Under the pieces are notes generated by a model, which made no database searches, had not been told where the DNA came from, and saw only the letters and a list, made by a program, of their open reading frames with translations. A DNA stretch of 15,049 nucleotides from Lentzea sp. (lineage in GTDB: Bacteria; Actinomycetota; Actinomycetes; Mycobacteriales; Pseudonocardiaceae): the NCBI GenBank assembly GCA_030146905.1, contig JASLAV010000187.1, positions 1-15,049 of the forward strand, read 5' to 3'. This document shows positions 7,142 to 13,485 of the stretch, piece after piece. The translations under genes were made by a program, and so were the position numbers. Each line of letters starts with the position of its first letter. The stretch's first letter is position 1.

Positions 7142-7689
7142 GACGACCCGTCCCGCTGATCGTGCTCGGCCTCACCGCGATCGCCGCCGCGGTCGTGCTG
7201 GGCGCCGTCGTGCCCGAGCAGTACCAGCTCGCGGTGCTGGCACCGTGCTGCCTGGCCTCGCTCGCGTTCGCGTGGGGCGTCGGCAAGCTCGGCCCCGCCT
7301 GGCTCGTGCTGCCCGCGCTCATGGTCGTGGTCCCCGGCACCGCGGTGCTGGTGAGCGATGGTCACCGCGCGTTGATGGACGTGCTCGCCACACCGGAGAC
7401 GTGCGCGATCCGAAGCGTCGAGAACCTGCCGGGACCGGACAACCCCGCGTTCGCGCACCACGTCACCTGTGCCGACGGCGCGGAGCTGCGGATCGTGGTG
7501 CTGGGCGAGCAGGACAAGAAGATGCTGCCTGGTCCGGCGACCGTGCTGCGCCACCCGGTGATGCGCCCGCTGCTCGCCGACCGCAACGACTGGTCGGCGG
7601 ACTGGGTCCTCGGCGTGCCCGTCGCCGTCCTGTTGCTCCTGATCTGTGCAACCACACTGCGGGCGCGCAGAGTGATGAGGCAGGCTTAG
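7138..7689 (+). CDS. Hypothetical four-helix membrane protein with an outside domain
   Basis: A 183-residue protein I do not recognise. Hydrophobic segments lie at about 6-24, 31-49, 54-72 and 156-174. MRR at the N-terminus and RARRVMRQA at the C-terminus fit both ends inside, which places the 73-155 loop outside the membrane. That loop holds two cysteines (C89 and C111) that could form a disulfide. It starts at a GTG overlapping the preceding stop by four bases, and a GT2-GT4 gene begins three bases after its stop. It is too short for a flippase of the Wzx type or a Wzy polymerase, and has no motif of an ABC permease that I can see. Confidence 0.78.
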   Translation: MRRPVPLIVLGLTAIAAAVVLGAVVPEQYQLAVLAPCCLASLAFAWGVGKLGPAWLVLPALMVVVPGTAVLVSDGHRALMDVLATPETCAIRSVENLPGPDNPAFAHHVTCADGAELRIVVLGEQDKKMLPGPATVLRHPVMRPLLADRNDWSADWVLGVPVAVLLLLICATTLRARRVMRQA

Positions 7690-7692
7690 CGC

Positions 7693-10188
7693 GTGGATCG
7701 AGCATCACTGCCCGCCGTGTCCGTCGTCGTCGTCAACTACCGCGGCGCCGAGGACACCATCACCTGCGTGCGCGGCCTGGCCGAGGTCGACTACCCCGCC
7801 GAGCTGCTGCAGGTGGTCGTCGTCGACAACGAGGCGCACGACACCGCGCGGCTGAAGGCGGAACTGGGAGGGCTGCCGGGCGTCAAGATCGTCACGGACG
7901 ACCGGAACCTCGGCTTCGCCGGCGGGTGCAACCTCGGCGTCGAGCACGCCACGGGTGACGTGCTCGCGTTCCTCAACAACGACGCGCGCGCCGACCGGAA
8001 CTGGATCAGGACCGCCATCAGGGTCTTCCACGCCGAACCGTCGGTGGGCGCGGTCGCGAGCAAGGTCCTCGACTGGGACGGCGAGAAGATCGACTTCGTC
8101 GACGCCGGCCTGACCTGGTTCGGCATGGGCTACAAGCGCCACGTCGGCAAGACCGACGACGGCAGCCACGACGCCCCGCGCGACGTGCTGTTCGGCACGG
8201 GCTCCGCGTTGTTCGTGCGCGCCGCCCTCTACCGCGAGCTCGGCGGGTTCGACGAGCGGTTCTTCATGTTCTACGAGGACGTCGACCTCGGCTGGCGGCT
8301 GAACCTGCGCGGCTGGCGGGTCCGCTACGAGCCGTCGTCGCTCACGTTCCACCGCCACCACGCGTCGATGAGCTCGATCGACCACAGCCGTGAGCTGTAC
8401 CTGCTGGAGCGCAACGCACTGGCGGCGCTCTACAAGAACTTCTCCGACGAGACCCTCGCCCGCGTGCTGCCGGCCGCGCTGGCCCTCGTGGTGCGCCGCG
8501 CGACCGCACGCGGCGAGATCGACGCGAAGCAGCTGGAGATCACCCGCCGCCCCGCCGACCCCGCCGACGACCGCGGGCCGGTCGAGGTCCCGCGGAACTC
8601 GCTCGCCGGGTTCCTCGCGATCGACCAGTTCGTCGAGATGATGCCGGAGCTGGCCGAGTCGCGACGGGTCGAGCAGGCGTCGCGGCGGCTGTCGGACGTC
8701 GACCTGGTTCCGTTGATGCGCAAGGCTCTGGAGCCCGCGTACGACATCCCGCGCTACCTCGTCGCGCACGACATCCTGGTCGAGGCGCTCGGCATCGACG
8801 AGGTCTTCGGCAAGCCGCGCAAGATCCTGGTGATCACCGGTGACGCCATCTCCGAACGCATGGCGGGCCCCGCGATCCGCGCGTGGCACATGGCGGACGT
8901 GCTGTCCGGCGAGCACGAGGTCCGGCTGATCACGACGAACCCGTTGTGCGACCCGCCGGACGCGCCGTTCACCATCGAGGGCGTCAAGCTCAAGCAGCTG
9001 CCCGAGAACGTCCGGTGGGCGGACGTGATCGTGCTGCAGGGCCACGCGCTGGAGATGGCCGCGGAGCTCAAGCAGCCGGGTTCCACCAAGATCGTGGTCT
9101 GCGACATCTACGACCCGATGCACCTGGAGCTGCTGGAGCAGGGCAAGGACGACAGCGACGAGAAGCGCGCGGCGGACCTGAAGAGCGTCACGCGCGTGCT
9201 GACGAACCAGCTGGAGCGCGGCGACTTCTTCCTGTGCGCGTCGGAACGGCAGCGGCACTTCTGGCTCGGCCACCTGGCCGCGCTGGGCCGGTTGACGCCG
9301 ACGTTGTACGACAACGACCCGACGACCCAGTCGCTGCTCGGCATCGTGCCCTTCGGGCTGTCGGGCAAGCCGCCGCAGCGCACGGGTCCCGCGATCAAGG
9401 GCGTGGTCCCCGGTGTCGAGGACACCGACAAGGTCGTGATCTGGGCCGGCGGCGTGTACTCGTGGTTCGACCCGCTGTCGTTGATCAAGGCGATGGGCCA
9501 CCTGCGGCAGCGGCAGCCGTCCGCGAAGCTGTACTTCCTCGGCATGAAGCACCCGAACCCCGAGGTCCCGGACATGGACATCGCCGGCCAGACGCGCTCT
9601 CTCGCGGCATCGTTGGGGCTGACCGGCGAGAACGTGTTCTTCAACGACGGGTGGGTGCCCTACACCGAGCGGCAGAACTGGCTGCTCGACGCGAACTGCG
9701 GCGTCACCACGCACTACGAGCACGTGGAGACCACGTTCGCGTTCCGCACGCGGGTGCTCGACTACCTGTGGGCCGGGCTGCCGATCGTCACCACGTCCGG
9801 CGACTCGTTCGCGGACCTGGTGGAACGGGAAGGACTGGGCGTCGTCGTGCCACCGGAGGACCCGGAGGCACTGGCCGACGCGCTGGAGAAGGTGCTCTAC
9901 GACGAGGAGTTCGCGGCCGTGTGCCGTGAGCGCATCGCCGTCGTCCGTGAGCGGTTCACCTGGGAGACGGCGCTCGCGCCGCTGGCGGAGTTCTGCCGCA
10001 ACCCGAGGCCCGCCGCGGACCGTCTGTCGGGCTCCGCGCCCATGGTGCGCACGCCGGGCCTGAGCACGACGGACAAGGTGAAGCGGGACCTGCGGCTGGT
10101 GCGCGAGTACCTGGACGCGGGCGGCCCGACCGAGTTGGCCAAGCGGGCGTCGGGGCGCCTGCGCAAGATCGCGCGTGGTGGCAGGTAA
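7693..10188 (+). CDS. Bifunctional glycosyltransferase, GT2-GT4 fusion
   Basis: An 831-residue two-domain enzyme. Residues about 8-250 form a GT2 (GT-A) domain: VSVVVVNYRG (9-18), NLGFAGGCNLGV (72-83), LNNDARAD (94-101, the DXD-like site) and FDERFFMFYEDVDLGWRL (186-203). The usual DNxSxDG motif reads DNEAHD here (45-50). Residues 250-370 are a helical linker. Residues about 375-765 form a GT-B domain: ISERMAGPAIRAWHMA (386-401), CDIYDPMHLE (470-479), VIWAGGVYSWFDPLSLI (582-598) and FRTRVLDYLWAGLPIVTTSG (684-703). The GT4 E-X7-E pair is absent; the second Glu is replaced by D690. The basic tail (790-831) may bind membrane. The start is a GTG three bases after the previous stop. It could add two successive sugars, or repeat units, in one polypeptide. 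The substrates are unknown. Confidence 0.85.
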   Translation: MDRASLPAVSVVVVNYRGAEDTITCVRGLAEVDYPAELLQVVVVDNEAHDTARLKAELGGLPGVKIVTDDRNLGFAGGCNLGVEHATGDVLAFLNNDARADRNWIRTAIRVFHAEPSVGAVASKVLDWDGEKIDFVDAGLTWFGMGYKRHVGKTDDGSHDAPRDVLFGTGSALFVRAALYRELGGFDERFFMFYEDVDLGWRLNLRGWRVRYEPSSLTFHRHHASMSSIDHSRELYLLERNALAALYKNFSDETLARVLPAALALVVRRATARGEIDAKQLEITRRPADPADDRGPVEVPRNSLAGFLAIDQFVEMMPELAESRRVEQASRRLSDVDLVPLMRKALEPAYDIPRYLVAHDILVEALGIDEVFGKPRKILVITGDAISERMAGPAIRAWHMADVLSGEHEVRLITTNPLCDPPDAPFTIEGVKLKQLPENVRWADVIVLQGHALEMAAELKQPGSTKIVVCDIYDPMHLELLEQGKDDSDEKRAADLKSVTRVLTNQLERGDFFLCASERQRHFWLGHLAALGRLTPTLYDNDPTTQSLLGIVPFGLSGKPPQRTGPAIKGVVPGVEDTDKVVIWAGGVYSWFDPLSLIKAMGHLRQRQPSAKLYFLGMKHPNPEVPDMDIAGQTRSLAASLGLTGENVFFNDGWVPYTERQNWLLDANCGVTTHYEHVETTFAFRTRVLDYLWAGLPIVTTSGDSFADLVEREGLGVVVPPEDPEALADALEKVLYDEEFAAVCRERIAVVRERFTWETALAPLAEFCRNPRPAADRLSGSAPMVRTPGLSTTDKVKRDLRLVREYLDAGGPTELAKRASGRLRKIARGGR

Positions 10189-11280
10189 ATGGCGAGATCC
10201 CCGAAACCCCTCTCGGTGCTGCTCGACGGCACCCCCCTGCTCGGACTCCGCACCGGAATCGGCCGCTACACGGCCGCACTGGCCGAAGAGCTGGCGTCCA
10301 TGCCGGACGAGGTCGACGTGCGGGCGGTGGCCTTCACGTTGCGCGGCTGGCGTGCGCTGCGGACGGTGCTTCCGCACGACGTCACCGCACGAGGCCTGCC
10401 CGTCTCGGCACGAGCGCTGCGCCAGATGTGGCTGCGCGCCCCGTTCCCGCCCGTCGAGTTCCTGACGGGGTTCTCCAACGTGATGCACGGCACGAACTTC
10501 GTGCTGCCGCCGACGTTGCGGGCGGGCAAGGTCGTCACGATCCACGACCTCGCGTTCCTGGACGCCCCCGGCGACCTGCCGCCTGGCGACCGCAGGCTGC
10601 CGGAGCTCGTGAGGCTCTCCGCCCAGCGCGCGGACGTGATCTGCACGCCCACGGCGGCCGTGGCGAACGTCGTGGCCGACCGGTTCTCGGTGCCGCTGGA
10701 GAAGATCGTCGTGACGCCGCTCGGAGTCGATCCCGCGTGGTTCGCCTCCCGCCCGCCGTCGCCGACGCTGCGCGGACGGCTGGGGCTGCCGTCGGAGTAC
10801 CTGCTGTTCGTCGGGGCCAACGGGCCGCGCAAGGGCCTCGATTACCTGGTCAAGGCGCACGCGTCGAACCCGTCGCTGCCACCGCTCGTGCTCGTGGGCC
10901 CAGGACGGTCCGGTGTGGACGGTCGGGTGCTGAGGACCGGCTACCTGCCGGACGTGCACCTGCGGTCGGTCGTCGCCGGTGCCACGGCGCTGGTGCTGCC
11001 GTCGCGGGACGAGGGGTTCGGGCTGCCGGTGCTGGAGGCGTTGGCCTGCAACGTTCCCGTGGTGTGCTCGGACGTGCCCGCGTTGCGCGAGGTCGCCGGC
11101 GGGCACGCCTTGCACGTTCCCGTGGGTGATGTCGACGCGCTGGCCGAAGGGCTGGCCCAGGCCGCCGCGGCGCCCGCCAGTCCCGAGACCCAGTCAGAAC
11201 GGCGGGCTCACGCGGCGGGGTTCACCTGGCGCAAGTGCGCCCAGAAGACGGTCGAGGCGTACCGGCGGAGCAGGGCCTGA
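10189..11280 (+). CDS. GT4 family glycosyltransferase (GT-B fold)
   Basis: A 363-residue GT4 enzyme whose ATG directly follows the TAA of the fusion gene with no gap, so it is the last gene of the plus-strand operon. N-terminal motifs are TGIGRYTAAL (22-31), MHGTNFVLP (99-107) and VVTIHDLAFLD (115-125). C-terminal motifs are GANGPRKGLDYL (209-220) and DEGFGLPVLEAL (E275, E283; E-X7-E). It resembles the two minus-strand GT4 proteins in layout and in several motifs (GIGRY, HD, EGFGLPVLEA), suggesting paralogues. No signal peptide or membrane segment is present. The donor sugar is unknown. A 10-base-pair hairpin starts 16 bases after its stop. Confidence 0.85.
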   Translation: MARSPKPLSVLLDGTPLLGLRTGIGRYTAALAEELASMPDEVDVRAVAFTLRGWRALRTVLPHDVTARGLPVSARALRQMWLRAPFPPVEFLTGFSNVMHGTNFVLPPTLRAGKVVTIHDLAFLDAPGDLPPGDRRLPELVRLSAQRADVICTPTAAVANVVADRFSVPLEKIVVTPLGVDPAWFASRPPSPTLRGRLGLPSEYLLFVGANGPRKGLDYLVKAHASNPSLPPLVLVGPGRSGVDGRVLRTGYLPDVHLRSVVAGATALVLPSRDEGFGLPVLEALACNVPVVCSDVPALREVAGGHALHVPVGDVDALAEGLAQAAAAPASPETQSERRAHAAGFTWRKCAQKTVEAYRRSRA

Positions 11281-11296
11281 CGGCGCGATCGTTGCA

Positions 11297-11320
11297 GGGC
11301 GTCAGGAAAGCCTGACGCCC
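11297..11320. terminator. Strong hairpin between convergent operons, probable bidirectional terminator
   Basis: GGGCGTCAGG (11297-11306) pairs perfectly with CCTGACGCCC (11311-11320) around an AAAG loop. The flanks GTTG (11291-11294) and CAAC (11321-11324) can extend it with a bulge. There is no U-tract, which is common in actinomycetes. It lies 16 bases after the plus-strand GT4 stop and eight bases after the stop of the small minus-strand gene at 11329. Confidence 0.7.
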
Positions 11321-11328
11321 CAACGGCT

Positions 11329-11478
11329 TCACCGGGAGGGCATCCTCGGCGGCTGCTTGTCCAGCTGGCTCATCGACACCTGCCGCGAACCCGTGACAAC
11401 GGCAACGTAGGTGAGGAAGCGCTGCCGATCGGAATCCGTTGTCGCGGGTCGCTGCGGGGTGCGCCCGGATTCGAACAT
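11329..11478 (-). CDS. Small protein gene (49 residues) downstream of rmlD, function unknown
   Basis: An open frame found by reading the 240-base gap between the convergent operons. ATG at 11478, TGA at 11331-11329, 49 codons. It begins MFESGRTP, has a central hydrophobic stretch RFLTYVAVVTG (20-30) and ends MSQLDKQPPRMPSR. About 80 percent of its codons end in G or C, rising to nearly all in the last third, which fits coding DNA here. An in-frame TAG lies just upstream, so the ATG is the likely start; the preceding AGGGGA is spaced rather far (11 bases). It follows rmlD by 42 bases on the same strand, and a strong hairpin begins eight bases after its stop, as expected for the last gene of an operon. 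I do not recognise the family. A chance frame cannot be excluded. Confidence 0.5.
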   Translation of the reverse strand: MFESGRTPQRPATTDSDRQRFLTYVAVVTGSRQVSMSQLDKQPPRMPSR

Positions 11479-11499
11479 GCCGAACAGGTTCCCCTACTC

Positions 11500-11513
11500 G
11501 GCACAACCGTGCC
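11500..11513. other. Small hairpin between rmlD and the 49-codon gene
   Basis: GGCAC (11500-11504) pairs with GTGCC (11509-11513) around AACC. It could partly attenuate transcription from rmlD into the small gene, or be incidental. Confidence 0.25.
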
Positions 11514-11520
11514 AGACCGG

Positions 11521-12369
11521 TCACCCCAATGGCGCAGCACCTGCACGGGGAGCGACCACGCCTGTCCGAAAAGCCTCCGTCAGGGCGCTTCGCCAGTGCG
11601 GCAAAGGGCGCAGTCCCGCTGCTGCCCAAGCTTCGCCGGACAGCACCGAGTAGGCGGGACGCGGCGCCGGACGCGGGAAATCGGCTGTGGTGCAAGGCCG
11701 CACGCGGTCCGGATCGGCACCCAGTTCCTCGAACACGGCCCTCGCGAGGCCGAACCACGTCGTCTCGCCGCCGCCGGTAGCGTGCAGGAGTCGTTGCGCC
11801 GGCAGCACCGAGGCGAGTTCGAGGAGCCCCGCCGCCAGGTCGCGCGACCACGTCGGCGACCCCACCTGGTCGTCCACAACGGACAGAGAAGGCCGCGAGG
11901 ACTCCAGTGCCGCCATGGTCTTCACGAAGTTCGTGCCGTGCACGCCGTACACCCACGAGGTCCGCACGACCCAGCCGCCCGCTTCCAGCACACGGCGCTC
12001 GCCTTCGAGCTTCGTGCGCCCGTAGGCGGACTTCGGGCCGACTGGGTCGGACGGCTCGTACGGCCGCGTCCCGTCACCGGAGAAGACGTAGTCGGTCGAG
12101 ACGTGGATCAACGGAATGCCGGCGGAAGCGCACGCCTCGGCGAGCAGTCCCGCACCGATGGCGTTGACGGCGAACGCGCGTTCCTCGTCGGTCTCGGCCG
12201 CGTCCACGGCCGTGTACGCGGCGCAGTTGATCACCACTGAGGCACCGGCGAGATCCGCTGCGGTCACCGCGGTCACGTCCAGTTCGGCGGAGGACGTCGC
12301 GCGGACGTCGGAGGACAGGGCGGCGAGGTCGTGGCCGAGCCCGCCGCGGCCACCGGGAACGAGGATCAC
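11521..12369 (-). CDS. rmlD: dTDP-4-dehydrorhamnose reductase
   Basis: Catalyses the last step of dTDP-L-rhamnose synthesis, NAD(P)H-dependent reduction of dTDP-4-dehydro-L-rhamnose, in the cytoplasm. The 282 residues, normal for the family, show a short-chain dehydrogenase fold: GGRGGLG (6-12) for the cofactor, NCAAYTAVDAAE (48-59), STDYVFSG (91-98), the catalytic YGRTK (Y116, K120), DDQVGSPT (166-173) and RPAYSVL (237-243). The GTG at 12369 lies three bases after the rmlB stop, so the two are cotranscribed and probably coupled. The N-terminus is very short before the glycine-rich loop, but no better start is available without overlapping rmlB. Confidence 0.92.
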   Translation of the reverse strand: MILVPGGRGGLGHDLAALSSDVRATSSAELDVTAVTAADLAGASVVINCAAYTAVDAAETDEERAFAVNAIGAGLLAEACASAGIPLIHVSTDYVFSGDGTRPYEPSDPVGPKSAYGRTKLEGERRVLEAGGWVVRTSWVYGVHGTNFVKTMAALESSRPSLSVVDDQVGSPTWSRDLAAGLLELASVLPAQRLLHATGGGETTWFGLARAVFEELGADPDRVRPCTTADFPRPAPRPAYSVLSGEAWAAAGLRPLPHWRSALTEAFRTGVVAPRAGAAPLG

Positions 12370-12372
12370 CGC

Positions 12373-13359
12373 TCAGCCCTTCGCCAGCTGGGCGCGCTCC
12401 TTGAGCGGCTCCCACCACGCGCGGTTCTCGCGGTACCAGTCGACGGTGTCCGCGAGACCGACGGCGAAGTCCACCTGCGGCCGGTAGCCCAGCTCCGACG
12501 AGATCTTGGAGATGTCGACCGAGTAGCGGCGGTCGTGACCCTTGCGGTCCTCCCACGGCTCGACGAACGACCAGTCGCGGCCCGTCGCGGCCAGCAGGCG
12601 CTCGGTCAGCTCGCGGTTGGTGAGCTCGGTGCCGCCGCCGATGTTGTAGATCTCGCCCGGCCTGCCGCCCTCGGCGACGAGCTGGATACCGCGACAGTGA
12701 TCGGCCACGTGCAGCCAGTCACGGACGTTCAGGCCATCGCCGTAGAGAGGAACCTTCTTGCCGTCGATCAAATTCGTGACGAAGAGGGGAATCACTTTCT
12801 CGGGGAATTGATACGGGCCGTAGTTGTTCGAACACCGAGTGATGCTCACGGGCAGACCGTGGGTGCGGTGGAACGCACGCGCCAGCAGGTCGGAAGAGGC
12901 CTTCGACGCCGAGTACGGCGAGTTCGGCTCCAGGATGTGGTTCTCCGACCACGAACCGTCCTCGATCGACCCGTAGACCTCGTCGGTCGAGACGTGGACG
13001 AACCGGCCGACACCCGCGTCGAGTGCGCCCTGCAACAGGGTCTGCGTGCCGAGGACGTTGGTCAGCACGAAGTCGGCCGACCCCGTGATGGAGCGGTCGA
13101 CGTGCGACTCGGCGGCGAAGTGCACGACGACGTCGACGCCCCGCATCTGCTCCTGGACCACGGCCGCGTCGCAGATGTCGCCGCGGACGAACTCGAACTT
13201 GCCCGCCACGGAAGAGAGGTTGGTCTCACTGCCCGCGTAGGTGAGCTTGTCGAGCACCACCACTTCGGCACCGGCGAACGCCGGGTAGGACCCGCTCACC
13301 AACTCCCGCACGTAGTGCGAGCCGATGAACCCGGCCCCACCTGTCACCAGTACACGCAT
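12373..13359 (-). CDS. rmlB: dTDP-glucose 4,6-dehydratase
   Basis: Second enzyme of dTDP-L-rhamnose synthesis: converts dTDP-glucose to dTDP-4-keto-6-deoxyglucose using bound NAD. The 328 residues carry GGAGFIGS (7-14), FAAESHVDRS (81-90), STDEVYG (124-130, with the catalytic Asp/Glu pair D126-E127), YSASK (Y149, K153), NNYGPYQFPEK (178-188), VRDWLHV (212-218) and HDRRYS (275-280), all diagnostic of RmlB. The ATG at 13359 has GGGAGGA six bases upstream. It is the first gene of a minus-strand operon with rmlD and diverges from the LCP gene. rmlA and rmlC are not in the window. Codons for residues about 174-197 are oddly AT-ending (12772-12840). Confidence 0.95.
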   Translation of the reverse strand: MRVLVTGGAGFIGSHYVRELVSGSYPAFAGAEVVVLDKLTYAGSETNLSSVAGKFEFVRGDICDAAVVQEQMRGVDVVVHFAAESHVDRSITGSADFVLTNVLGTQTLLQGALDAGVGRFVHVSTDEVYGSIEDGSWSENHILEPNSPYSASKASSDLLARAFHRTHGLPVSITRCSNNYGPYQFPEKVIPLFVTNLIDGKKVPLYGDGLNVRDWLHVADHCRGIQLVAEGGRPGEIYNIGGGTELTNRELTERLLAATGRDWSFVEPWEDRKGHDRRYSVDISKISSELGYRPQVDFAVGLADTVDWYRENRAWWEPLKERAQLAKG

Positions 13360-13365
13360 GCCATT

Positions 13366-13372
13366 TCCTCCC
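13366..13372 (-). promoter_or_regulatory. Ribosome binding site of rmlB
   Basis: Minus-strand GGGAGGA, six bases (AATGGC) before the ATG at 13359. Confidence 0.75.
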
Positions 13373-13454
13373 GTGGTGTTCCCGGTTCGCAGTCTGTCAT
13401 GTGGTCAATCGCTGCAACCCACAGCAACGTCACGTCGTGTGTCTTATAAACGAC

Positions 13455-13460
13455 TAAACT
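13455..13460 (+). promoter_or_regulatory. Candidate -10 box of the LCP gene
   Basis: TAAACT (TANNNT) in a locally AT-rich stretch (TTATAAACGACTAAACT), seven bases before the GTG at 13468. Transcription could start at that GTG (leaderless) or give an 18-base leader for the GTG at 13486. The divergent gap (13373-13467) also holds CACGTCGTG (13431-13439), a small symmetric motif that could be an operator. Confidence 0.4.
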
Positions 13461-13470
13461 CGTAGGGGTG

Positions 13471-13478
13471 GGGGAGGA
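13471..13478 (+). promoter_or_regulatory. Ribosome binding site deciding the LCP start
   Basis: GGGGAGGA, seven bases before the GTG at 13486. It favours that codon over the in-frame GTG at 13468, which overlaps no ribosome site but fits a leaderless start. Confidence 0.6.
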
Positions 13479-13485
13479 AACGGTT

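Noticed and set aside
7705..11115. Open reading frame of 1136 codons on the minus strand
   Set aside because: It lies antisense to the GT2-GT4 and GT4 genes, its product is His/Arg/Gln/Val-rich without any recognisable domain, and such long shadows are normal opposite GC-rich genes.
11461..11480. tRNA T-arm-like sequence (TTCGAATCC on the minus strand)
   Set aside because: The T-stem does not pair and no acceptor, D or anticodon arms can be formed around it; it falls inside the 49-codon frame.
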